A model generated the notes under the pieces. The model made no database searches. It was not told the origin of the DNA and saw nothing but the letters and a program-made list of their open reading frames with translations. The translations under genes and the position numbers were made by a program. A stretch of 64,000 bases of DNA from Coriobacteriaceae bacterium (GTDB lineage: Bacteria > Actinomycetota > Coriobacteriia > Coriobacteriales > Coriobacteriaceae), in the NCBI GenBank assembly GCA_025993015.1, contig DAJPFV010000001.1, positions 2,320,617-2,384,616 on the forward strand. Direction: 5' to 3'. Shown here in pieces: positions 1 through 6,581 of the stretch (the first letter of the stretch is position 1; each line of letters starts with the position of its first letter).

Positions 1-445
1 TGACGAGGAAGAGTTCACCTGCGCGCTCGGCCTCGGCCACGATGTCGCACGCCACGCCGTGAGCGCTCGCGAAGCGCCAATCCTGCCATGGACGCGCGAG
101 GCGCGCGGCGAGATACGACGCTGAGCTTATGCCGGGAATGACGCGCACGTCCACCTGCGCGTCGCCGGAGAGCGCCTCCACCAGGCGGCGCGCGCCACTG
201 AACAGCCCCACATCGCCCGTCATCACGACCACGGCGCGCTGCCACGACGCCGCATCGGTGAGCGCGGCGACGATGTCCGCCGTCTTCACGAGCTCGCATC
301 TCACCACGTCGGGCGGCACGTCGATGCCGGCAAGCGCGCGATGAGCGCCGATGACCACATCGGCGATGTCGATCGCGTCGAGCGCCGCGCGCGAGAGCAA
401 GTCGGGGTTTCCGGGCCCCGCCCCGATTATCGTTACCTTTCGCAT
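1..445 (-). CDS. cbiE: Cobalt-precorrin-7 C5-methyltransferase (CbiE), partial
   Basis: This SAM-dependent tetrapyrrole methyltransferase of the anaerobic cobalamin pathway methylates C5 of the corrin ring. The N-terminal 148 codons are present and the rest lies beyond the window edge. The protein opens with MRKVTIIGAGPGNPDLLS, the glycine-rich N-terminal motif of the family. Further in it has VVVMTGDVGLFSGA and VIPGISSASYLAARL, the second of which is typical of CbiE, followed by WQDWRFASAHG. The ATG at 445 overlaps the stop of the upstream cbiH by 13 bases, as expected for translational coupling in one operon. Whether CbiT is fused or separate cannot be seen. Confidence in the family is high, and in CbiE over a sister methyltransferase fairly high. 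Confidence 0.85.
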   Translation of the reverse strand, partial: MRKVTIIGAGPGNPDLLSRAALDAIDIADVVIGAHRALAGIDVPPDVVRCELVKTADIVAALTDAASWQRAVVVMTGDVGLFSGARRLVEALSGDAQVDVRVIPGISSASYLAARLARPWQDWRFASAHGVACDIVAEAERAGELFLV

Positions 446-1179
446 GGAATCTCCCGATACCCGCGCGGCGTGACCATACGGCCGCCTACGCGCTTCGTGT
501 CCGCGTTGCCGACGAACACGGTGGTGAACATGTCGGCGTCGAGCTCCCCCAGCTCGGAGAGCCTGCACATGCCCGACTGCTGCCCCTCGCGCCCGATGTT
601 GCGTACCCAGCCGCAGAGCGTGTCGGGGGCCTTCCATTCGAGCATAATCTTCGCCGCGCGCGAGAGCCTGTCGGCGCGCTTTCTGCTGCGCGGGTTGTAC
701 AAACAGATGCAGAAGTCGGCGCTCGCCACGGCGGCGAGCCTGCGCTCGATGACCTCCCACGGCGTGAGCAGGTCGGAGAGCGACACGACCGCGAAGTCGT
801 GGGCAAGCGGGGCGCCGAGCACCGCCGACCCGCTCTGAGCCGCGGTGGCCCCGGAGATAACTTCCACGTCTACATCGGGGTAGTCCTCCGCAAGCTCCAG
901 CACGGGGCTCGCCATGCCGTAAACGCCCGCGTCACCGCTGCACACGAGCGCCACGGCTTCTCCGCTCTGCGCGCGCGAAAGCGCCAGACGGCACCGTTCG
1001 ACCTCGTGCATCATCGGCGTCGCGAGATGCGCCGCGTCGGGCACGGCGGCAAGCGCGAGCTCCACGTATTTCGTGTACCCAACAACGATGTCGGCCGCCT
1101 CGAGCGCGCGCCGAGCCGCAATCGTCATGCCGTCGGGGCCGCCCGGGCCGATCCCCACCACGAAGAGCTTTCCCATCAC
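433..1179 (-). CDS. cbiH: Precorrin-3B / cobalt-precorrin-3 C17-methyltransferase (CbiH/CobJ)
   Basis: This 248-residue protein methylates C17 with ring contraction in cobalamin synthesis. It begins MMGKLFVVGIGPGGPDGMT, has the family stretch DIVVGYTKYVEL at about residues 29-41, then LVCSGDAGVYGMASPVLEL and VISGATAAQSGSAVLGAPL. These are the classic CobJ/CbiH signatures around the SAM pocket. Length matches the single-domain family. Its ATG overlaps the stop of cbiG as ATGA, so the two are coupled, and cbiE follows with a 13-base overlap. Because CbiK and CbiD neighbours indicate the anaerobic (early cobalt insertion) route, CbiH is the better name than CobJ. Confidence 0.93.
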   Translation of the reverse strand: MMGKLFVVGIGPGGPDGMTIAARRALEAADIVVGYTKYVELALAAVPDAAHLATPMMHEVERCRLALSRAQSGEAVALVCSGDAGVYGMASPVLELAEDYPDVDVEVISGATAAQSGSAVLGAPLAHDFAVVSLSDLLTPWEVIERRLAAVASADFCICLYNPRSRKRADRLSRAAKIMLEWKAPDTLCGWVRNIGREGQQSGMCRLSELGELDADMFTTVFVGNADTKRVGGRMVTPRGYREIPCER

Positions 1180-2309
1180 CGCTCCTTAAACGAAAGTTCG
1201 ATAGATACTTTGGAAAACGCGACGGTCACGCCGCCGTGAGCGAGCTTCGGGAAGATAAGTTTGCCCCCGCCCGCGAGCGCCGCGCGCTCGCACACATTGT
1301 CGACCCCCACCGTCGCGCGCACGAAATCAGATGGCGAAACGCTGCCTTCGACCTGCGACAACTCCTCTGCGGAATACGTCGCAAGCGGGATATTGCGCGC
1401 GCGGCAGAAGGCGAGCAGACCCTCCTCGTGCGCCTTCACGTCGATCGTCGCCGCCTCGCGCACGGCCAAAGGCGAGATGCCCGCCTGCCCGCACGCGAGA
1501 AGAAACGCCTCCCCGATCGCTTCGGCGCACGCACCGCGACGGCACCCTATGCCCGCAACGATACAGGGCACGACAAGGCGAAGCGGCTCGGGCGCAGGCG
1601 CCTGCACCCGCATGCCCGCCGGCATCCCCGTCTCACCGGCGGGCACGACCTCGTCCGTTGTCTCCGCCGCGCGAACGAACGCGCCTGCATTCGCGCCAGC
1701 GAACGGCGACACGACGATATCGGCCCGAGCGCGGTCGGACGCAATGTCTACCCCCTCAGGCGGCTGTCCCGAAATCGGCATGTCGGAATAGAGTGCCACG
1801 CGCCCGCCCGAAAGCAGCCGCGCCGACACTCGCTTGATGGCCTCGGGATTCGAAACGGCGAGCCCCGCACAGCGCGCCCACGTATCCACCGCCCACACGC
1901 CGCGGACGTCGGTCGCCGTGGTGATGACGGGGATGGCCCCTACCGCGCGGGCCACAGTTTGCGCAAGCTCGTTCGCACCGCCCAAATGCCCCGACAAAAG
2001 CGGGACGGCAAAGCGCCCCGCCTCGTCAATCACCACAACCGCGGAATCGGTTGCCTTCGAAGCGACATGCGGCGCGATCGCCCGCACGGCGATGCCCGCC
2101 GCGCCCACGAACAGAAGCGCGTCCGACGCTTCCCACGCGAGCGCCGTCCATGCGCGCAGGTCGGCCTTCCCCTCGCCGAACCCGCGCGAAACGGAAACGT
2201 CCCAGCCAGGGTCGTCTTCACCTGTCTGTGCGCAATCGGAAAGCGCGTGTGCGGTGCGCACCGCCAACGCATACCCCCTCTCAGTGAACGCTATGCAGGA
2301 AACCCTCAT
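1176..2309 (-). CDS. cbiG: Cobalt-precorrin-5A hydrolase (CbiG)
   Basis: CbiG opens the delta-lactone of cobalt-precorrin-5A and releases acetaldehyde, a step found only in the anaerobic pathway. The 377-residue protein has the N-terminal and central CbiG regions (LLFVGAAGIAVRAIAPHV near residue 70, then PLLSGHLGGANELA near 105). Its C-terminal CobE-like domain contains VAGIGCRRGACAEAIGEAF near 255. The two-domain length is normal for the family. It starts at the ATG directly after the stop of the shortened cbiL gene and overlaps cbiH by four bases. There is no sign of decay in this gene, unlike its upstream neighbour. Confidence 0.93.
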   Translation of the reverse strand: MRVSCIAFTERGYALAVRTAHALSDCAQTGEDDPGWDVSVSRGFGEGKADLRAWTALAWEASDALLFVGAAGIAVRAIAPHVASKATDSAVVVIDEAGRFAVPLLSGHLGGANELAQTVARAVGAIPVITTATDVRGVWAVDTWARCAGLAVSNPEAIKRVSARLLSGGRVALYSDMPISGQPPEGVDIASDRARADIVVSPFAGANAGAFVRAAETTDEVVPAGETGMPAGMRVQAPAPEPLRLVVPCIVAGIGCRRGACAEAIGEAFLLACGQAGISPLAVREAATIDVKAHEEGLLAFCRARNIPLATYSAEELSQVEGSVSPSDFVRATVGVDNVCERAALAGGGKLIFPKLAHGGVTVAFSKVSIELSFKER

Positions 2310-2543
2310 CTAGCGCACCACCATCGTCGAGAAGTAGCTGCCCCGATCGGGCACATCGTCGAGCGAGCGGTACACGCGCTCGCCCGGAAGCCCACAGTCC
2401 TCTACAAGCTCGGCACCGTCGAAGGCACCCTCCTCGCAAAGGAAGCGCTTCGTGTCCGCAAGCGAGCGGCGCGCCTTCATGACCACCTTCGTCCCCGGCC
2501 AGCCGATTGCACGGCGCACCCCGTACAGAACGCCTTTACTCAT
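2310..2543 (-). pseudogene. cbiL: Precorrin-2 C20-methyltransferase (CbiL) remnant with internal deletion
   Basis: Only 77 codons remain where a gene of roughly 230 codons is expected. The first nine residues, MSKGVLYGV, match the usual CbiL start, which normally continues with a GVGPGDPE-type SAM loop. Here they run straight into a C-terminal CbiL-like segment: GTKVVMKARRSL, then AELVEDCGLPGERVYRSLDD and YFSTMVVR. The SAM-binding loop and most of the core are gone, so the product cannot be an active methyltransferase. The reading frame is kept across the junction, and its start overlaps cbiD by eight bases, so coupling to cbiG may be preserved. The family match is from recall of CbiL ends, not from an alignment. 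An intact copy elsewhere in the genome is possible. Confidence 0.78.
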
Positions 2544-3720
2544 ACGTCGCCCCCAATTTCCCGATAACTGCATCGGCGCCCGACGTGCGGAAAAGCTCGC
2601 GGCGCTCGGCGTCGAACACGACCGCGGCGATGTCGCATGCGCCCGCCGCGCGGCGGCGCAACCTGTCCTCGATTGCCGCAGCGAGCGAGGCGCGCGCAGC
2701 GTCCCCCACGCCGGCGGCCTCGATTACCTCGAGCGCCGCCGTGGTCGTGACCGACGACAGGATCTCACGCACGGTCTTCGCGCCCGCGCCGGCCAAGGCC
2801 GCGTGGGCGGCCAGAATCTCCGCGCGGCAGTCGGCGGTACGCGAATGGGTGTCCATGATGCCGCCCGCGACCTTCACCAACTTGCCGATGTGTCCCACAA
2901 GAAGGACATTAGTAAATCCCTCGCGAACGCAGCAATCAATCGCATCGCCCACAAAGTTGGAGATAAAGACCACCGGCGCACCGTTTAGGTGGAAATGCCC
3001 CGAGATGAACTGCCCGCCGTAGTTGCCGGGCGTGAGCACGACTCCGCGCCGCCCCATAGCCGCATGCTGCCGAATCTCGAGCTCGATGCTGTCGCGCAAA
3101 GCAGCGAGGCTGCGCGGCTCGACGATGCCCGTCGTGCCCAGGATGGAGATGCCGTCCTTTATCCCCAGGTGCGGGTTGAAGGTCTTTTCGGCAAGGGCAA
3201 CACCCTCGGGTACCGAAATCGTCACAGCAATATTTCCAGAAAAGCCGTGCGCGGCGCACACCTCGCGCACCGCCGAAGTGATCATCGCGCGCGGCGTCGC
3301 GTTGATGGCGGCCGCCCCCACCGGCTGCTCGAGCCCGGGCAACATCACGCGCCCCACGCCCACGCCGCCATCGACGGAAACTTCCGATTCGCGCGCGGGC
3401 ACGCCCTTGCTGCCCGCAGCGCCCGCGCCCGAGCCCGCATGTTCCACGCGCGCGTACACGAGCACGCCGTCGGTCACATCGGCATCGTCGCCTGCGTCCT
3501 TTCGCACGGCGCACTGGGCGCACCCCTCGCCGATGCATGCGTCGACCACGTCCACCTCGACGGGCAGCCCGCCGGGGGTGACGATCGACACGCGACCGAC
3601 GGGCTTTCGCGACAAGAGCATCTCGCAGGCCGCCTTCGCCGCGAGCGCGGCGCAGCTCCCCGTGGTGTAGCCGCAGCGCAGGCGGGTCGTCCCGGTATAT
3701 ATGTAGTGCTCGAAGGCCAC
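2536..3720 (-). CDS. cbiD: Cobalt-precorrin-5B C1-methyltransferase (CbiD)
   Basis: CbiD methylates C1 of cobalt-precorrin-5B in the anaerobic cobalamin pathway. The diagnostic N-terminal motif LRCGYTTGSCAALAAKAA is present, followed by VTPGGLPVEVDV. The C-terminal half carries GTTGIVEPRS and VLTPGNYGGQF, then VLLVGHIGKLVKVAGGI and HSRTADCRAE, all hallmarks of the family. I chose the GTG at 3720 because it lies one base after the cbiF stop and gives a family-like N-terminus of about 15 residues before the motif and 394 residues in all. An ATG at 3765 inside cbiF would add 15 residues of unlikely sequence. It overlaps the cbiL remnant by eight bases. An insertion of about 35 residues rich in Gly/Ala near residue 85-110 looks like lineage-specific loop growth. 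Confidence 0.92.
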   Translation of the reverse strand: MAFEHYIYTGTTRLRCGYTTGSCAALAAKAACEMLLSRKPVGRVSIVTPGGLPVEVDVVDACIGEGCAQCAVRKDAGDDADVTDGVLVYARVEHAGSGAGAAGSKGVPARESEVSVDGGVGVGRVMLPGLEQPVGAAAINATPRAMITSAVREVCAAHGFSGNIAVTISVPEGVALAEKTFNPHLGIKDGISILGTTGIVEPRSLAALRDSIELEIRQHAAMGRRGVVLTPGNYGGQFISGHFHLNGAPVVFISNFVGDAIDCCVREGFTNVLLVGHIGKLVKVAGGIMDTHSRTADCRAEILAAHAALAGAGAKTVREILSSVTTTAALEVIEAAGVGDAARASLAAAIEDRLRRRAAGACDIAAVVFDAERRELFRTSGADAVIGKLGATYE

Positions 3721-3721
3721 G

Positions 3722-4513
3722 CTAGCTGCTCGCCTTCCGATACCCCGTGGCAAACGAAGGGTCATAAAGCTTGCTGCGCTCGTAGGACTCCGCTTGCGCG
3801 CCGTCGTGCGCAAGTCCGCCGCGAGCTCCGAGCACGCGGCCCACCACCACGAGCGCCGTGCGGTCGATGCCCTCTCGCGCGCCCGCATCGGCGAGCGTGC
3901 CCACTGTGCATCGCACCACGCGCTCCTCAGGCCAGGTCGCCTTGTACACGAGCGCCGCCGGCTCATTGGAGCTGCGGCCCGCGGCCAAAAGCTCGGCGGA
4001 AAGCTCGGCGAGCATACCCGAGCTCAGGAAGATGACCATAGTCGAGCCGCTTTCCGCCATGGTGCGCATGCCCTCGCCCGCGGGCATGGGGGTGCGTCCG
4101 GAAAGCCGCGTGATCACGACCGACTGGCTGATTCCCGGCAGCGTGTATTCCTGGCGAAGCGCCGCCGCGGCACCGCAAAAGCTCGACACGCCGGGCACCA
4201 CCTCGTAGTCCACGCCGCGCGCGTCGAGCGCGTCCATCTGCTCCTGGATGGCGCCGTACAGGCACGGGTCGCCCGTGTGCAGGCGCACCACTTCCTCGCC
4301 CCGCGCATCTGCCGCGCACATCACGTCGAGCACTTCCTCCAAGGTCATGTGCGCGCTGTCGTAGACGATGCAGGATTCCTTGCACTCAGCGAGCAGCTCG
4401 GGGTTCACAAGGCTTCCCGCCCAAACGACCACGTCGGCTGCGCGCAGAAGGCGCGCCCCGCGCAGCGTGATAAGGTCGGCGGCGCCCGAGCCTGCGCCAA
4501 CGATATGAATCAT
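3722..4513 (-). CDS. cbiF: Cobalt-precorrin-4 C11-methyltransferase (CbiF)
   Basis: CbiF uses SAM to methylate C11 of the corrin precursor. The 263-residue protein begins MIHIVGAGSGAADLITLRGA, continues DVVVWAGSLVNPELL and VVRLHTGDPCLYGAIQEQM, and then VVPGVSSFCGAAAALRQEYT. These are the ordered motifs of CbiF/CobM. Length is typical. The ATG at 4513 is preferred to an upstream start at 4657 because it sits at the conserved N-terminus and has the purine-rich AGGGAAGG just upstream. It is the first gene of the minus-strand cobalamin operon, and cbiD follows after one base. Confidence 0.94.
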   Translation of the reverse strand: MIHIVGAGSGAADLITLRGARLLRAADVVVWAGSLVNPELLAECKESCIVYDSAHMTLEEVLDVMCAADARGEEVVRLHTGDPCLYGAIQEQMDALDARGVDYEVVPGVSSFCGAAAALRQEYTLPGISQSVVITRLSGRTPMPAGEGMRTMAESGSTMVIFLSSGMLAELSAELLAAGRSSNEPAALVYKATWPEERVVRCTVGTLADAGAREGIDRTALVVVGRVLGARGGLAHDGAQAESYERSKLYDPSFATGYRKASS

Positions 4514-4714
4514 CCGAGCCTTCCCTTCCCGTTTCTCATCGCAACCGTTTACGCCGCCATTCGCGCAGCGGGCAAAACACGGCGCCTGCGGCAGCAATCG
4601 GCGCAAATACGCAGGCAGGAGGCGCAATGCCGCCCGCCCTGGCTTTGACACGTTCACAAGTGCCCACTATCATAGTAAAAGATTCGGCAACGAGCATATG
4701 ACAATCGGATAAAA
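4514..4714. other. Divergent control region between cbiF and the riboswitch-led cbiK operon
   Basis: No gene is visible here. The stretch lies between the minus-strand cbi operon and the plus-strand cbiK operon, so it should hold two promoters. An AT-rich patch at about 4665-4712 (ctatcatagtaaaagattcg and following) contrasts with the surrounding GC-rich DNA and is the best place for promoter elements in both directions. I could not assign -35/-10 boxes with confidence. No cobalamin riboswitch motif is seen on the minus-strand leader of cbiF. Confidence 0.4.
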
Positions 4715-4865
4715 GGAAATGACCGGCGCGGCGCCCGCACAGCCCGCGCTGGCTTGCGGAGGGAACCAGGTGGGAATCCTGGGCAAGGGACATTACTGTA
4801 TAGGACGCGCGGGCAAACCGCCTCGCGCCCCAAGCCAGACTGCTTCGCCTTTTCCTCACGGCATC
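4715..4865 (+). promoter_or_regulatory. Cobalamin (adenosylcobalamin) riboswitch
   Basis: The leader carries the conserved B12-box series in order: GGGAAccaGGTGGGAATCC, then a CATTACTGT segment, then a late block CCAAGCCAGACTGCTTCGCC. These match the core of cobalamin riboswitches (GGTGNNAATCC, the ...CACTGT-type element and the AAGYCRGA segment). The limits are approximate. It lies upstream of cbiK on the same strand, about 105 bases before the ATG. The expected effect, from the family, is repression of the cbiK-lipoprotein-transporter operon when cobalamin is plentiful. Confidence 0.85.
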
Positions 4866-4971
4866 GCCGTGGCGTTAGCTCCTTGTGAACCCCGAGGGGT
4901 GCGCTTTTCTTTCGCTTGTGCCGACAAGCAACTGTCGCCGGGGGACCGGCAAACCGAGGAAAGGAAAAACC

Positions 4972-5898
4972 ATGTCCGACCAGATGTCACGCCGCAGCTT
5001 CATGGGCGCCGCAGCAACCGGAGCCGTCGCGCTCGCCGGAGTCGCGCTCGCGGGCTGCTCCAACACCTCCGCGAGTTCCGAGAAATCGAGTGAAAAGGAG
5101 AAGGCCGTGAAGCCGGTCATCCTCGTCACGAGCTTCGGCACGAGCTACAACGACTCGCGCCACATCACCATCGGCGCCATCGAAGACGCTATCCGCGAGA
5201 AGTACTGGCAGGACTACGACATCCGCCGTGCCTTCACCGCGCAGATCATCATCGACAAGCTGAAGAAGCGCGACGGCATCACGATCGACAACATGACCGA
5301 GGCGCTCGACCGCTGCGTGGAAGACGGCGTGAAGGAAATCGTCGTGCAGCCGACGCATCTCATGGGTGGCCTGGAATACACCGACGTGAAAGACGAGCTC
5401 GACAAGTACGCCGACAAGTTCGACAAAATCTCGCTCGGCGACCCGCTGCTCACCTCCGACGACGACTACAAGAAGGTGGCCGCAGCCATTAAGGAGAACA
5501 TGGCGTCCTTCGACGACGGCAAGACGGCGCTGTGCCTCATGGGCCACGGCACCGAAGCCGATTCCAACGCCGACTATGCCAAGATGCAGGAAGTGTTTAA
5601 GAACGAGGGCTTGACGCAGTTCTTCGTCGGCACCGTCGAGGCTGAACCGACCTGCGAGGATGTTATCGCCGCCGCGAGCGCCGCAGGCTACAAGAAGGCC
5701 GTGCTCGCGCCGTTCATGGTGGTCGCGGGCGACCACGCGAACAACGACATGGCAGACGAGACCGACCCCGACAGCTGGGCTGCGAAGTTCGTGGCCGCCG
5801 GCTTCGAAGTGACGTGCCTGCTCCAGGGTCTAGGACAGAACGTCGCGGTCGACGAAATCTACGTCTCGCACGTGGACGACGCCATCGCCAAGCTGTAA
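4972..5898 (+). CDS. cbiK: Exported CbiK-type sirohydrochlorin cobaltochelatase, Tat/lipoprotein form
   Basis: The mature domain matches anaerobic cobalt chelatase CbiK, which inserts Co2+ into sirohydrochlorin. It opens KPVILVTSFGTSYNDSR, later VVQPTHLMGGLEY and CLMGHGTEADSNADY, then LAPFMVVAGDHANNDMA. The histidines in MGHG and GDH fit the metal-binding pair of the family. Unusually, the first 29 residues form an export signal with a twin-arginine motif (SRRSFMG) and a lipobox LAGC with Cys29. The protein is therefore predicted to be folded, exported and anchored outside the membrane. I chose the ATG at 4972 because it starts this signal and follows GAGGAAAGG. It is the first gene behind the cobalamin riboswitch and is followed by lipoproteins and an ABC transporter. 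It may serve as a surface metal or tetrapyrrole binder rather than a biosynthetic enzyme. Confidence 0.88.
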   Translation: MSDQMSRRSFMGAAATGAVALAGVALAGCSNTSASSEKSSEKEKAVKPVILVTSFGTSYNDSRHITIGAIEDAIREKYWQDYDIRRAFTAQIIIDKLKKRDGITIDNMTEALDRCVEDGVKEIVVQPTHLMGGLEYTDVKDELDKYADKFDKISLGDPLLTSDDDYKKVAAAIKENMASFDDGKTALCLMGHGTEADSNADYAKMQEVFKNEGLTQFFVGTVEAEPTCEDVIAAASAAGYKKAVLAPFMVVAGDHANNDMADETDPDSWAAKFVAAGFEVTCLLQGLGQNVAVDEIYVSHVDDAIAKL

Positions 5899-5933
5899 AC
5901 TCGCCGCGCACGGGGGCGCCGGTCGCGTCCCCG

Positions 5934-5980
5934 TGCAACGGGCATGCGCCTTCCCCGACTGACGGCGCATGCCCGTTGCA
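5934..5980 (+). terminator. 17-bp perfect inverted repeat between cbiK and the lipoprotein gene
   Basis: The arms tgcaacgggcatgcgcc (5934-5950) and its exact complement at 5964-5980 leave a 13-base loop. No T-run follows, so this is not a clean intrinsic terminator. It may attenuate or stabilise the operon mRNA and lower expression of the downstream transporter relative to cbiK. Confidence 0.55.
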
Positions 5981-6043
5981 TTCGCATCCCGCCCGCCCAT
6001 CGCACGGCGCGGGCGGTCGAAGCGATTGAAAGGAACCCCCTCC

Positions 6044-6577
6044 ATGTTGAAGAAAATCCTCGCCTTCGCCCTGTCAGCGGCGCTTTTCGCGTTCTCGCTC
6101 GCCGGCTGCGGCGGAAATTCAATCGACAGCGCAAAGGCAAGCGATGCCGATTCCCAGGAAAAGACCGAACAGGCGGCCGATGCGCCCGAGGGCGCAAGCG
6201 CTGCCCCCATCACCGCCGACAAGGTGGCCGACGGCACCTATCCGATCACCGTAGATTCCAGCTCGAACATGTTCAGGATTGTGGACGCCCAGCTCATCGT
6301 GGAAAACGGCTCCATGCACTGTGTGATGACACTTTCCGGCACGGGCTACGGCAAGCTCTTCATGGGCACGGGTGAAGAGGCTGCCGCCGCGAGCGAGGCC
6401 GACTTCATCCCCTATGTGGAAAACGCGGAAGGCAAGTACACCTACGACGTGCCCGTTGATGCGCTCGACGAGGACACCGCCTGCGCCGCGTGGAGCATTA
6501 GAAGGGAGCGGTGGTACGACCGCACGCTCGTATTCGAATCCGCCGGCGTCGATCTGCGCGCCGACGCACTGAAGTAA
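6044..6577 (+). CDS. Small lipoprotein with a beta-rich domain, corrinoid uptake operon
   Basis: This 177-residue protein has a clear lipoprotein signal, ending LAGC with Cys22. A low-complexity linker rich in Asp, Glu, Ala and Ser follows to about residue 60. The rest (DGTYPITVDSSSNMF, CVMTLSGTGYGKLFMG, YTYDVPVDALDEDTACAAWS) looks like a compact beta-strand domain. The same pattern of strands occurs at the N-terminus of the next gene's product, so the two probably share a ligand- or partner-binding domain. No enzyme motif is present. The ATG at 6044 follows GAAAGGAACCCCC. It lies between cbiK and the substrate-binding protein in the riboswitch-controlled operon, so a role in capturing corrinoid, haem or metal at the cell surface is inferred. 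I do not recognise a named family. Confidence 0.7.
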   Translation: MLKKILAFALSAALFAFSLAGCGGNSIDSAKASDADSQEKTEQAADAPEGASAAPITADKVADGTYPITVDSSSNMFRIVDAQLIVENGSMHCVMTLSGTGYGKLFMGTGEEAAAASEADFIPYVENAEGKYTYDVPVDALDEDTACAAWSIRRERWYDRTLVFESAGVDLRADALK

Positions 6578-6581
6578 CGCC

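Noticed and set aside
3720..3966. Upstream extension of cbiD inside cbiF
   Set aside because: The extra residues are Arg/Ser-rich out-of-frame cbiF sequence. The GTG at 3720 gives a normal N-terminus.
4514..4714. A second cobalamin riboswitch on the minus-strand cbiF leader
   Set aside because: None of the B12-box core motifs is seen on that strand.
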